This document shows positions 15,840-24,776 of a stretch of 64,000 nt of DNA, piece after piece. Where the stretch lies: positions 310,001-374,000 of the forward strand of contig JACTVG010000001.1 in NCBI GenBank assembly GCA_015660965.1, written 5' to 3'. Made by a program: the position numbers and the translations under genes. This DNA is from Methanoregulaceae archaeon. Its GTDB lineage: Archaea > Halobacteriota > Methanomicrobia > Methanomicrobiales > Methanospirillaceae. The stretch's first letter is position 1. Each line of letters begins with the position of its first letter. The notes under the pieces were generated by a model. The model worked only from the letters and a program-made list of their open reading frames with translations. It was not told the origin of the DNA and made no database searches.

Positions 15840-17066
15840 ATGGCACAATTAACCGTGGATATTGGTGGAAGTCCAGGCGTTAACTGTCGTGGTTTTTGCG
15901 AATATTGTTATTTTAAGAAAGTTCGCAATGTTCAGGCATTTGGTTGCCGTTACTGTCTGCCGTTTAAAAAAGGGTGTGATTATTGTACACGGGGAGTGAA
16001 AGAACAATATAGTGGATTTAAAGACCTAAAAATGATTGCAGATGAAACTCTTGCCAAACTCAACACAATTAGCGACAATGTTTCACGGGTAACAATTAGT
16101 GGTGGTGGAGACCCCAGCTGCTATCCTCATTTTATCGACCTTATTGAGCTCCTTGGGCGTATGGAAACATCACTTCATATTGGGTACACGAGTGGGAAAG
16201 GTTTTGATGATGTAAAAATTGCCAAACTGTTAATTGATAATGGACTTTCTGAATTATCGTTCACGGTATTCGCGACCAATCCGAAACTACGAAAACGCTA
16301 CATGCATGACCCTACACCAGACGTTTCTTTAAATATTCTCGAGCAGTTGTGCGATGCAGTTGATGTATATGCTGCAGCAGTAGTGTTACCGGGCGTCAAT
16401 GATGGAAAGGTTCTTCAAAGTACCTGTGAATGGTTGGAGGAACGGGGAGCAAAAGGATTGATTTTGATGCGATTTGCCAATAAACTAAACCAGGGTTTGA
16501 TTCTCGGAAATGCTCCAATCCTTAAAGGTCAAGGTACACATACGGTTGACGAGTTCCGGACTCTGGTCTCAGAATTAAATAAACAATTTAAAATGAAGAT
16601 TTCCGGCACACCCCTTTGGGATCCAAATATTGGATCTCCATTTACCATCATTTCGGAGCTCGATTTATTAGCCAAACTACCTCGTATTCAACACCGTGCA
16701 ACGGTTGTTAGCGGAGTTATTGCGGCGCCTTTCATCCAAAAAGTGCTTTCATTGTGTGGTCTAGATTCACCGGTCGTTGCTGTCGATAAGGAAATAGCCT
16801 GTCTTATAACTATTGATGACATAAAACAAATCGACCTTGCACGTTTAGAAAAAGTAGTCATTCTACCAGGGAGGGCATTTGTTCATTTGAAGGAAGCACA
16901 GGAGATCCTTAGCGAGGACGGTATTGAACGAACCGTTATCTGGGGCCCTGAAATGCTCACCGCTGATGCAGAAACCAGCATGGGTATGACCAGAAATCAA
17001 GTACTTGCCATGGAGATGAACGGATTTGCAGATCTTATCCGCACTATCAATATGTATGGTGTATAG
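15840..17066 (+). CDS. mmp10: McrA arginine C-methyltransferase, methanogenesis marker 10
   Basis: This 408-residue radical SAM enzyme has its 4Fe-4S motif at C16-x3-C20-x2-C23 (CRGFCEYCYF), directly followed by the extra cysteines C36, C39, C46 and C49 typical of Mmp10. A GGGDPSCYPH segment near residue 88 is a SAM-binding element. Mmp10 methylates a conserved arginine in the alpha subunit of methyl-coenzyme M reductase, next to the active site of methanogenesis, using cobalamin. Its presence marks the host as a methanogen (or a relative with MCR). It stands alone between tRNA-Thr and a convergent membrane protein gene. Confidence 0.9.
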   Translation: MAQLTVDIGGSPGVNCRGFCEYCYFKKVRNVQAFGCRYCLPFKKGCDYCTRGVKEQYSGFKDLKMIADETLAKLNTISDNVSRVTISGGGDPSCYPHFIDLIELLGRMETSLHIGYTSGKGFDDVKIAKLLIDNGLSELSFTVFATNPKLRKRYMHDPTPDVSLNILEQLCDAVDVYAAAVVLPGVNDGKVLQSTCEWLEERGAKGLILMRFANKLNQGLILGNAPILKGQGTHTVDEFRTLVSELNKQFKMKISGTPLWDPNIGSPFTIISELDLLAKLPRIQHRATVVSGVIAAPFIQKVLSLCGLDSPVVAVDKEIACLITIDDIKQIDLARLEKVVILPGRAFVHLKEAQEILSEDGIERTVIWGPEMLTADAETSMGMTRNQVLAMEMNGFADLIRTINMYGV

Positions 17067-17104
17067 TTCAATCGAAATAAGAACGAATAGTAAAAATTGA
17101 TTGG

Positions 17105-17608
17105 TTAAGTGAGTGCAGCTGTGATACCGAGAATTCCAGATTGAATGATGTAAGCAACAGTAATAATCACACCGGCCATCATAAGTGCGACAGCAATGTT
17201 TCCTTTTTTGATTTCTTCAAATTCCTTGAGATCTTTGGTAAGTTTATCCAAAATATACAAGGCAAGATAAATTCCTACAATTGAAAGAATAATACCAAGA
17301 ATCAATTGGACAAATGCTGCACCAATAGCAAGAATGCCATCTAAAGATAACAATCCGACAGATGCAGCCTTCCCGATACCGAAAGATAGTCCAGAAACCC
17401 CCGATTGGACAACGAGTCCAATAGCGACAAATACAGCTGCAACAATGATTCCAACGGCCGGATTTCCTTTTAAAAGTTCTTTTTCCGCATCGATCTCTTT
17501 AGTAATTTTTGAAAGTGTAAAAAAGCCAATATACAGTGCTATAACAGAGAAGATTATGGCAATAATAAGCTGAACCAATCCAACAATTACATTTATTAAA
17601 AACATCAT
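17105..17608 (-). CDS. DUF350-like tandem membrane protein
   Basis: A 167-residue protein with four predicted membrane helices in two similar halves: (IVGLVQLIIAIIFSVIALYIGFF, GIIVAAVFVAIGLVVQSG) and (FVQLILGIILSIVGIYLALYIL, VALMMAGVIITVAYIIQSG). Each half carries an amphipathic L-x-K-x-T-K segment. The pattern matches what I know as DUF350 proteins, whose function is unknown. It converges with mmp10, leaving 38 bp between stops. The 190 bp upstream of it show no gene before tRNA-Met. Confidence 0.7.
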   Translation of the reverse strand: MMFLINVIVGLVQLIIAIIFSVIALYIGFFTLSKITKEIDAEKELLKGNPAVGIIVAAVFVAIGLVVQSGVSGLSFGIGKAASVGLLSLDGILAIGAAFVQLILGIILSIVGIYLALYILDKLTKDLKEFEEIKKGNIAVALMMAGVIITVAYIIQSGILGITAALT

Positions 17609-17800
17609 CTCGCCTCTAAAGTCTGAATTGTAATATCATTAAGGGAATAAATAATGATATCGCCGTTTCAGAGACGAATTAGAGAGAAAAGGCAGTTTAT
17701 TCTAGCTTTTCTCCAGACATTTGAAAATAAAATTAGTGAATAGAAAAAATTACACTTTTTAAGGGCCTGATCACCATAAAAAGTGTCGATTAAAGTTGAA

Positions 17801-17910
17801 TGCTGCGGGTGGGTTACGATCCCACGATCTCCAGATATCTCAGGCTGAACGCAATTTTACGTTCCATCACATTATGAGTCTGGCGCCCTAACCAACTAGG
17901 CCACCGCAGC
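17801..17910 (-). tRNA. tRNA-Met (anticodon CAU) with a 36-nt intron
   Basis: Acceptor GCTGCGG/CCGCAGC with discriminator A, D arm GCCT...AGGGC, anticodon stem CCAGA/TCTGG, T stem GTGGG/CCCAC. The mature anticodon loop is CTCATAA. The intron occupies 17837-17872. The splice site shows the canonical bulge-helix-bulge: central helix CTCA/TGAG flanked by three-base bulges TAA and ATA. Elongator Met is the likely identity because introns here are common in euryarchaeal elongator tRNA-Met; an AUA-reading tRNA-Ile2 with CAU cannot be fully excluded. Confidence 0.9.
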
Positions 17911-17933
17911 ACAGACGTGCATTATTACAAGAC

Positions 17934-17941
17934 TTTAAAAA
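17934..17941 (-). promoter_or_regulatory. TATA box of tRNA-Met
   Basis: TTTTTAAA on the minus strand lies 24-31 bp upstream of the first tRNA base at 17910, the expected archaeal spacing. Confidence 0.45.
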
Positions 17942-17975
17942 TTATTAAAGATTCTGGTACAGGATTCCTTCGACA

Positions 17976-19451
17976 CTATTGTTTTTTTCCTCGAAGGTAA
18001 ACATTAACTGCAGCAGATATAGCAGCAATCTTTTTACCCTGTTCGAATGAACCTGCAAGGGTCTGCATCCGAGCTTCCTCGTCAAGCTGATATCGCTCAA
18101 GAGTTTTTGTGAGTTGTTCTTCTTGAAGGAAATGCGTGTGAGTATTCCCTTCAATAAACTGAGGGTTGTTCATAATTGCATAGTGTAGGGGAAGTATTGT
18201 TTTGATACCAAGGATGATATACTCAGAAATAGCGCGCTGCATTCGTTTGATCGCAGCAAAACGGGTGCTATCCCAAGCGACGAGTTTTGCTATCATGGAA
18301 TCGTAATTGGGTGGGATGGTATATCCCATATGTATACCACTATCAACGCGAATTCCCGGCCCTCCGGGGGAACGATATCTGGTTATTTTCCCAGGATCAG
18401 CAGCAAAGTTGTTAAGAGGATCTTCTGCATTGATCCGGCACTCAATTGCATGCCCACGGATTGAGAGGTCGTCTTGACCGAATGATAGAGATTCTCCGGC
18501 AGCGATGGCAATCTGTTGCTTAACAAGATCAACACCAGTAATAGACTCCGTAACAGTATGTTCAACTTGAAGACGTGTATTCATTTCCATGAAATAGTAG
18601 TTTCCATCATAGTACAGAAATTCCACTGACCCGGCGTTGGTGTAATGAGAGACTTCTGCAACTTTGAGTGCCGATGCTGACATACGCTCGCGTAGTTCAG
18701 GTGTCATGATCGGTGAAGGAGCTTCTTCTACAAGTTTCTGGTGACGACGTTGGATTGAACACTCGCGATCATAGAGGTGTACTGCATGGCCATGCTCATC
18801 AACAAGAACCTGGAACTCTATGTGGCGAGGTTTTTGAAGATACTTCTCGATAAAAACTGTCGCATCTCCGAAAGCAGACTGGGCAATTCGCATACCCGCA
18901 GTAATTGCTTCTTCGAGGGCTTTTTCATCATTCACAATCTGCATACCGATGCCTCCACCACCAGCACTTGCTTTCACGATTACTGGATACCCAATCTCAA
19001 ACGCGACCTTTTTTGCAACATCAATATCCTTTATACCGCCATCTGTGCCAGGAAGGACCGGAACACCAGCATTGCACATCATCTGTTTACTTCCAATCTT
19101 TGAACCCATTGCTTGGATTGATTTCCAGTTAGGTCCAACAAACGTAACTCCTTCATCTAGACAGAGCTTTGCAAATCGGTAATTTTCCGCAAGAAATCCG
19201 TAACCTGGATGAATGGCTTCAGCACTTGACTTCTTTGCAATATCGATAATCCGGTCCATGTTGAGATAGCTTTTTGAAGGATGTGCTTCTCCGACATGAA
19301 AAGCCTCGTCAGCGTATTTTACATGGAGAGCGTTTTTATCGGCATCAGAGTAAATTGCTACTGTTTCAATATCGAGCTCACGACATGCTCGCATTACTCG
19401 GATTGCAATCTCACCGCGGTTAGCGATCAGTAGCTTTTCGAAATAGTTCAT
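17976..19451 (-). CDS. pycA: pyruvate carboxylase subunit A (biotin carboxylase)
   Basis: A 491-residue biotin carboxylase: N-terminal LLIANRGEIAIRVMRACRELDI, ATP-grasp glycine-rich loop KASAGGGGIGM (near residue 160), and the EMNTRLQVEHTVTE active-site stretch near residue 290. With PycB it forms the two-subunit archaeal pyruvate carboxylase, making oxaloacetate for the incomplete TCA branch in methanogens. An acetyl-CoA carboxylase subunit would look alike, but the overlapping pycB settles it. The start overlaps the pycB stop by 4 bp. It is the last gene of the leftward biotin operon. Confidence 0.93.
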   Translation of the reverse strand: MNYFEKLLIANRGEIAIRVMRACRELDIETVAIYSDADKNALHVKYADEAFHVGEAHPSKSYLNMDRIIDIAKKSSAEAIHPGYGFLAENYRFAKLCLDEGVTFVGPNWKSIQAMGSKIGSKQMMCNAGVPVLPGTDGGIKDIDVAKKVAFEIGYPVIVKASAGGGGIGMQIVNDEKALEEAITAGMRIAQSAFGDATVFIEKYLQKPRHIEFQVLVDEHGHAVHLYDRECSIQRRHQKLVEEAPSPIMTPELRERMSASALKVAEVSHYTNAGSVEFLYYDGNYYFMEMNTRLQVEHTVTESITGVDLVKQQIAIAAGESLSFGQDDLSIRGHAIECRINAEDPLNNFAADPGKITRYRSPGGPGIRVDSGIHMGYTIPPNYDSMIAKLVAWDSTRFAAIKRMQRAISEYIILGIKTILPLHYAIMNNPQFIEGNTHTHFLQEEQLTKTLERYQLDEEARMQTLAGSFEQGKKIAAISAAVNVYLRGKKQ

Positions 19452-21187
19452 TGCACCACCAGCAAGACGTCACCGTTCTGGACAACGTCACCGGTATCAA
19501 CGAAGATGTGCTCCACTCGACCATCTATTGGACTATGGATTGGATTTTCCATTTTCATTGCTTCAAGTACGAGGAGCACATCACCTTTTTTGACAATCGC
19601 ACCATGGCTAACCATTATTTTAAGCACCATACCTTGCATGTTGCTCTTGATTCCCCCAGGAACCTCGCCCCGCGGAATTTTCTGTGGTTTTACACTTGTG
19701 ACTTCAACTTTGCTGTTACCAACTGAGACTATTCGAACCGAGAAGATCTCACCGTCTACTTCTACTTCCATTTGGTTTGGAATTTCTTTTGTTATTTCAG
19801 ATGTTGCTTGTTTCTTGGGGAGTTCCTCAATTTTTCGTTCCCCTTTTAAAAACGTCGGCGCAATAGCTGGATAGAGGATATATGTGAGAACGTCCTCCTC
19901 TTTTTTCACAAGACCCGCTTTTTCAGCTTCTTCCTTCATCTTTTGATATGCAGGTTCAAGGAGGTCAGCAGGTCTGACTGTAATAACCTTTTCATCACCA
20001 ATAATGAGATTTCGAATCTGATCGCTTATTGGTGCAGGGGATCTTCCATATAATCCACGAACATAATCTTTGACTTCCTTTGTTACATTCTTATATCGTG
20101 GTCCATTTACAAGCACGTTAAACACTGCTTGTGAACCGACGATTTGACTTGTCGGAGTTACAAGTGGAGGATACCCAAGGTCTTGTCTTACTTTTGGTAT
20201 CTCAGCAAGCACTGCATCCATTTTGTTGAGAGCATCCTGTTCTTTCAACTGCGAGACGAGGTTCGAAATCATTCCACCCGGAAGTTGGTAGATTAGTACA
20301 TCACTGTCTACACGTTCTGATATCGGGTCGAGTAACCCTCCATATTTTTCCCGGATCTGTAGGCAGATGTTGCGGACGGCCCGGAGTTTAATGAGATCGA
20401 TACCTGTGTCACGCGGAGTTCCCATCACTGACGCGACAATACTCTCAGTTGGCGGTTGTGAGGTCCCCATCGAAAAAGGAGACATGGCGGTGTCGAGTAT
20501 ATCAACGCCTGCTTCAATCGCGGCCTGGTAACTTATAGGAGCAATTCCGCTGGTACAATGGCTGTGGAGACAAACCTTAATATCCGCCTTCTTTTTTATA
20601 CCGGCAATTAGTTCTCGGGCGGCTTCTGGCATGATTAAACCCGCCATGTCCTTAATGCAAATCGAATCGCAGTCGAGGGAATACAGTTCCAATGCCATTT
20701 CAATAAAGGATTGAGTACTATGCACTGGGCTTGTTGTGTAAGATATAGCTCCCTGTAGGTGCGCGCCGGCTTTTTTCACTTGCAGCATTGAGCGCTTCAT
20801 GTTGCGAATATCGTTCAACGCATCAAATACGCGGAAAATATCGACGCCTGTTTTGTATGCCGCAGCTATGAACTGGTCTACAACATCATCGGGATAATGA
20901 CGGTAGCCAACGAGGTTTTGCCCTCGAAGGAGCATTTGTATCGGCGTGTGTTTTAGCTCATCTTTGAGTAAACGTAACCTATCCCAGGGATCGTCATTTA
21001 AAAAACGGATACATGTGTCAAAAGTTGCGCCACCCCACGCTTCGACAGAAAAGAAACCACATTCATCGATAGCCTTGGCAAGAGGAATCATATCTTCTGT
21101 CCGAAGCCGCGTTGCGATGAGAGACTGATGGGCGTCTCGTAATGTGGTATCAGTAATATGAACTGGGTTCTGAGCGGCTGCGCACAT
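19448..21187 (-). CDS. pycB: pyruvate carboxylase subunit B (carboxyltransferase plus biotin carrier)
   Basis: 579 residues. The TIM-barrel carboxyltransferase begins HITDTTLRDAHQSL and includes the metal/substrate segments EAWGGATFD and CLHSHCTSGIAP. A linker leads to a C-terminal biotinyl domain with EAMKMENP, where K545 is the biotinylated lysine. The biotin would be attached by the BirA encoded upstream in the same run of genes. The overlap with pycA (ATGA) argues for coupled synthesis of both subunits. Confidence 0.93.
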   Translation of the reverse strand: MCAAAQNPVHITDTTLRDAHQSLIATRLRTEDMIPLAKAIDECGFFSVEAWGGATFDTCIRFLNDDPWDRLRLLKDELKHTPIQMLLRGQNLVGYRHYPDDVVDQFIAAAYKTGVDIFRVFDALNDIRNMKRSMLQVKKAGAHLQGAISYTTSPVHSTQSFIEMALELYSLDCDSICIKDMAGLIMPEAARELIAGIKKKADIKVCLHSHCTSGIAPISYQAAIEAGVDILDTAMSPFSMGTSQPPTESIVASVMGTPRDTGIDLIKLRAVRNICLQIREKYGGLLDPISERVDSDVLIYQLPGGMISNLVSQLKEQDALNKMDAVLAEIPKVRQDLGYPPLVTPTSQIVGSQAVFNVLVNGPRYKNVTKEVKDYVRGLYGRSPAPISDQIRNLIIGDEKVITVRPADLLEPAYQKMKEEAEKAGLVKKEEDVLTYILYPAIAPTFLKGERKIEELPKKQATSEITKEIPNQMEVEVDGEIFSVRIVSVGNSKVEVTSVKPQKIPRGEVPGGIKSNMQGMVLKIMVSHGAIVKKGDVLLVLEAMKMENPIHSPIDGRVEHIFVDTGDVVQNGDVLLVVQ

Positions 21188-21259
21188 GTTATATCCTTGG
21201 GGCTTCTGTTTTCATGAAAACTAGCCTCTCAAAAGGTCATTGTTGAAGTATAAAAAATT

Positions 21260-21889
21260 TCATGAAGAGAGAATAGGGATCAGAACAATTGGTATCGTAC
21301 ATAATCCAGCGATGATATCTAATCTGTTTAACAAGAAAGATGGTTTTAGTGTTCCGCCATGTCGATATCCTCTAATAGCGAGTAATTCTGCATTCTCTTT
21401 CGCACGTGATAATTCTATATGAGTTACGAGAATCCCAGCAGGAATAATGGTTTTGAAACTGAGTGGTTTTTTTTTCAATCTAAATGCAAGCTGGATGCGG
21501 TCAAGAGTATTAACCAACGATATCAATGATTGCATGCTCATCTCAGCGAGAAGTCCTAGTTCAAAGCCTACCCTTTCACCAAATAACCACACTCCAAAAT
21601 TTAAAAACTCACCTGATTGATATTCCAGTGCCAACCAAGAACTAACTAAAATAATGGCCATCATTCTGACAAAGTAAGAAACACCCGATTCATTTGTAAT
21701 CTGCAATATAATTGATATTAAACCAATTATTGCCATCAGAGCAATAAAAGGACGGATACGCTTGATTGACTGAAATCTGGGAGTAAATACTAACCACCAG
21801 ATTAACGCGGCAATAGCTCCATACATACTGAAAAAAGCCGCACAAACGAGTAAAATAACCGAACCGATGCGGATCCTTATATCCTGCAT
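21260..21889 (-). CDS. ECF transporter T component (BioN/EcfT-like)
   Basis: A 209-residue integral membrane protein with hydrophobic segments at the N terminus (IRIGSVILLVCAAFFSMYGAIAALIWW), middle (FIALMAIIGLISIIL, MMAIILVSSWLAL) and C terminus (IIAGLCTIPIVLIPIL). The ELSRAKENAELLAIRGYRHG stretch is the cytoplasmic coupling helix with the Ala-Arg-Gly type motif of EcfT proteins. It connects the two ATPases to BioY. It overlaps the ATPase gene before it by 13 bp. Confidence 0.8.
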   Translation of the reverse strand: MQDIRIRIGSVILLVCAAFFSMYGAIAALIWWLVFTPRFQSIKRIRPFIALMAIIGLISIILQITNESGVSYFVRMMAIILVSSWLALEYQSGEFLNFGVWLFGERVGFELGLLAEMSMQSLISLVNTLDRIQLAFRLKKKPLSFKTIIPAGILVTHIELSRAKENAELLAIRGYRHGGTLKPSFLLNRLDIIAGLCTIPIVLIPILSS

Positions 21890-22569
21890 ACGGCCTCCTT
21901 GATCTCATCATATGAAACATTACGTGGCGTCATTCCAGACTTTACGAGTTTTTTAATCAGAGATGGTGCTCCTTGCCATTGTTCAATTGCGGAAGGAGGT
22001 GCTCCACGGAAATACAACATACCATCGAGGAGTTCCCAAATATAGTCAACTTTCGGTAAAATCGTCTGTTCATGAGTGAAGATTATCGTAATTCCCTTTT
22101 TGTGCCCGTACAACTGTGTGCACAATTCTATTTTTTCTTGGCAGTCAAGTGCACTGAAAGGTTCATCTAAAAGTAACAGATCGTATTGTTTTTGTAAAAT
22201 ACAAGTCAAGTGGATTTTTTTCAGTTCTCCTCGACTCAATGAAAACGGGGATACATTTTCTTTTCCCATTAAATTACATAACCCGAGAATACTTTTTGGA
22301 TTGCACCCCCAAGAAATACATTCATCCGAAACCGTCAAACCAGTAAGATGGTATTCTGGAAATTGGAGAGATAGTTGCATTGATTGAATACCATTTCGAC
22401 GTACGTTACCACTTTCTGGCTGAAGATAACCCGCAATTAAAAGAGCGAGTGTAGACTTCCCACTTCCCACTGCACCCGTGATTAGGTGGATCCCTTCGGA
22501 AAATTCCCCAATAGCCTTAAATGAAAAATTCAAACGTTTATATTGTATTTTGTCGAGGATTACTTTCAT
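21877..22569 (-). CDS. ECF transporter ATPase (second)
   Basis: A 230-residue ABC ATPase with Walker A GAVGSGKST (near residue 33), signature SLSRGELKK, Walker B LLLLDEP and D-loop SALD. The switch histidine lies in IIFTHEQ. The signature has Arg instead of Gly at its third position. The start is set at the ATG overlapping the previous stop (ATGA at 22566-22569); an in-frame upstream ATG would add five residues. It pairs with the other ATPase as a heterodimer energising biotin uptake. Confidence 0.82.
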   Translation of the reverse strand: MKVILDKIQYKRLNFSFKAIGEFSEGIHLITGAVGSGKSTLALLIAGYLQPESGNVRRNGIQSMQLSLQFPEYHLTGLTVSDECISWGCNPKSILGLCNLMGKENVSPFSLSRGELKKIHLTCILQKQYDLLLLDEPFSALDCQEKIELCTQLYGHKKGITIIFTHEQTILPKVDYIWELLDGMLYFRGAPPSAIEQWQGAPSLIKKLVKSGMTPRNVSYDEIKEAVCRI

Positions 22570-23237
22570 GCTTTCACCCTCCATGAGAGCGGATAATACG
22601 GAGAGTCAATTAACTGGGGAAATACCTGATTTGGGTGTCCAGTATGTTTGATAATTCCATTATCTAGTACGATTAGGAAATCACTGTTTGCTGCGACCTC
22701 CATGTGTTGTGTGCATCGTAAAACATATTTGTATCCGAAATTCATAATCGCGTACTCGATCTGTCTATTCCGTTTATAGTCAAGATGTGAATCATATTCA
22801 TCAAGAACAAGCATCTCTGGTGAATTTACAAGTGCAGCGGCAAAAGAGATAAGCATTTTTTCACCACCTGAGAGTTCGTAGGTATTACGAGTAAGGAGAT
22901 GGCTGATCCCGAGAAATTGCGCAATGTTATTGACTCGAGAATCTATCTCATCAGATCCAAAGTATTGGAAACGCAATGGTGATGCTATTTCATCAAAAAC
23001 TCTTGAAAATAAGATATTACGATCGGGAAATTCATTCACCCAACAACATTCCGTTTCTCGTGGTAATTTTCCATCGATAAAGATCGATCCTTCATTGGGA
23101 AGCTCGATACCCGCACAAATTCGAAGAAATGAAGTTTTTCCGCACCCGTTTTTACCTATCACAGTTGTTATTCCGGCTGGAATTTCAAGATAGTTAATGA
23201 ATAAATTTCTGTACCGGATTTGTGCGATTTCAATCAT
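22566..23237 (-). CDS. ECF transporter ATPase (first)
   Basis: A 223-residue ABC ATPase: Walker A GKNGCGKTSF (near residue 28), signature ELSGGEKM, Walker B MLVLDEYD, D-loop SHLD and switch histidine in RCTQHME. The Walker B Glu is present (DEY). The start is taken at the ATG overlapping the bioY stop (ATGA, 23234-23237); a longer open frame running back over bioY gives an unrelated N terminus and is not used. Its substrate, biotin, is inferred from the adjacent bioY. Confidence 0.82.
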   Translation of the reverse strand: MIEIAQIRYRNLFINYLEIPAGITTVIGKNGCGKTSFLRICAGIELPNEGSIFIDGKLPRETECCWVNEFPDRNILFSRVFDEIASPLRFQYFGSDEIDSRVNNIAQFLGISHLLTRNTYELSGGEKMLISFAAALVNSPEMLVLDEYDSHLDYKRNRQIEYAIMNFGYKYVLRCTQHMEVAANSDFLIVLDNGIIKHTGHPNQVFPQLIDSPYYPLSWRVKA

Positions 23238-23743
23238 AACAACCGCTCTGCGATCATATAAACCGCAAATATTTTGATGGAATCTCCAAGGAGGAATGGT
23301 AGCATTCCCACAAGTATTGCTGCAACCAGACCCATGCCGGTAGATACGGTTAGCCATATGAGTCCACAGGCATAGATGAGTCCAATTGAAACTACCAATC
23401 CCGTAAGGCGGATAAAACGTGCAGAATATTCATACGAGAAACCTGTTACAAGAGCAGCGGGAATGAAACCTAAAAGGTAACCCCCTGTTGGCCCTAAAAT
23501 CACCCCAATTCCAGAAAGGCCGTTGTGGTAGAGCGGGAGTCCTAAAAGCCCAAGAACGAGATAGAGGATCACAGGGATAACTGCAGATCGTTTCATGTTC
23601 GCTCCTGCCAGCAGGACGAATAATGTCTGGAGTGTAAAAGGTACTGGGATAAAAGGAATAGAGATCCAACTACCTAACGAAATCAGTCCAATAAAAGCAG
23701 CAGAATTCGCAATTACTGTGGAGCGATTAAGGTCTCCAAACAT
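23234..23743 (-). CDS. bioY: biotin transporter substrate-binding component
   Basis: A 169-residue membrane protein of the BioY family, with SWISIPFIPVPFTLQTLFVLLAGA near residues 27-50 and GLPLYHNGLSGIGVILGPTGGYLLGFIPAA in the middle, both hallmarks of the family. It binds biotin and works with the downstream ECF genes. I use the ATG at 23743; a TTG two codons earlier overlaps the operator-like palindrome. Preceding it is a BirA-type operator, so uptake is probably repressed when biotin is plentiful. Confidence 0.9.
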   Translation of the reverse strand: MFGDLNRSTVIANSAAFIGLISLGSWISIPFIPVPFTLQTLFVLLAGANMKRSAVIPVILYLVLGLLGLPLYHNGLSGIGVILGPTGGYLLGFIPAALVTGFSYEYSARFIRLTGLVVSIGLIYACGLIWLTVSTGMGLVAAILVGMLPFLLGDSIKIFAVYMIAERLL

Positions 23744-23773
23744 CGTCAACCATAGAAAATAATGCGGTTAACG
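23744..23773 (-). promoter_or_regulatory. BirA-type biotin operator before bioY
   Basis: On the minus strand: CGTTAACC, 14 bases, GGTTGACG, ending at the bioY ATG. The arms are a 7-of-8 inverted repeat with the spacing and sequence type known for biotin operators (GTTAACC...GGTTAAC). A TATA-like TACTTTTTAT (23774-23783) abuts its upstream side, so a bound repressor would cover the start of transcription of a leaderless bioY mRNA. The neighbouring birA encodes a helix-turn-helix form of the ligase able to act as the repressor. Confidence 0.7.
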
Positions 23774-23790
23774 ATAAAAAGTAGCCGATC

Positions 23791-24771
23791 TTATTGGTGG
23801 GAGCAATCCCCAGCGATGACGCGTTCAATCTTTCCGTTATCCTTGCGAATGATGAGAGCGCCGAATTCATCAATATCGATTGCCTCGCCATCAAAGCTAT
23901 TTTTCATGGTTGTTATATGGACCCGATGTTCTAAGGTGTATGATAGGCTTTTCCATTCTCTGATAATGGCATCATACTCACCACTCTCAATAAGGAGATA
24001 ACGGTTTTCGAATTCTTTTAAAATACGGGCAAGAAATGCGGCACGATCGACTTCATGGCCGACCTCGGTACTAATCGATGTGATATCTTTCTGTAAAGCG
24101 GGAGAGAACTGGTTGATAGGTACATTAACATCGATTCCAATACCGAGCAGACAGTGATGGATGGAATCTGCTTCTGCCGATAGTTCGAGTAAAAGTCCTG
24201 CAACTTTTCTGTTACCAATAAAAATGTCATTAGGCCATTTGATCAGTGCCCCAAGATCGAATTCCTTACGGATTGCACGGGCTACGGCCACTGATCCAGC
24301 CATCGTTACCATAAAGATGTGATCTATTGGAATTCGAGGTTTGAGGACAATCGTGATCCAGATACCACCTGATGGAGAAACCCAAGCTCTACCCATCCTT
24401 CCAATTCCACCAGTTTGTTCTTCAGCGATGATGACCAGACCATGCAACTTTTCCACATCACCTTCTGAACAAACCTGTTTGCCCACCCATATTGTAGAAG
24501 GTGTGTTTTCGAGGTATCGCATCTTCTTTCCAATAAATTGAGTTTTGAGTTTTTTCTGGACCTCATAAGGAAGAAGTTTGCCACTCGTTTTGTTGAGACA
24601 ATATCCCTCTTTTTGCGATGATGAGATATCATACCCCATCGAACGCAGTTCGTTAATATGTTTCCAGACTGCTGATCTTGTAACCTTTAGCTCGTTGCTG
24701 ATTGTTTCCCCAGATATTGGTTTATCAGCTCTTTCTAAAATCTCCAAAACTTTAAATGCAGAATCTTGCAT
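23791..24771 (-). CDS. birA: bifunctional biotin-[protein] ligase and biotin operon repressor
   Basis: A 326-residue protein: winged HTH at residues about 1-60 (GETISNELKVTRSAVWKHINELRSMGY), catalytic biotin-ligase core with GGIGRMGRAWVSPSGGIW near residue 120 and IKWPNDIFIGNRKVAG near 180, and a C-terminal SH3-like domain. It makes biotinyl-AMP, biotinylates PycB and, through the HTH, should regulate biotin genes. The start is the ATG at 24771; the longer open frame gives an N terminus not seen in the family. The 41 bp after its stop contain the bioY operator and promoter. Confidence 0.93.
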   Translation of the reverse strand: MQDSAFKVLEILERADKPISGETISNELKVTRSAVWKHINELRSMGYDISSSQKEGYCLNKTSGKLLPYEVQKKLKTQFIGKKMRYLENTPSTIWVGKQVCSEGDVEKLHGLVIIAEEQTGGIGRMGRAWVSPSGGIWITIVLKPRIPIDHIFMVTMAGSVAVARAIRKEFDLGALIKWPNDIFIGNRKVAGLLLELSAEADSIHHCLLGIGIDVNVPINQFSPALQKDITSISTEVGHEVDRAAFLARILKEFENRYLLIESGEYDAIIREWKSLSYTLEHRVHITTMKNSFDGEAIDIDEFGALIIRKDNGKIERVIAGDCSHQ

Positions 24772-24776
24772 TATAC

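Noticed and set aside
23238-23357. N-terminal extension of the first ECF ATPase
   Set aside because: The extra 40 codons lie inside bioY in another frame and do not resemble an ABC ATPase start; the ATGA overlap start is used.
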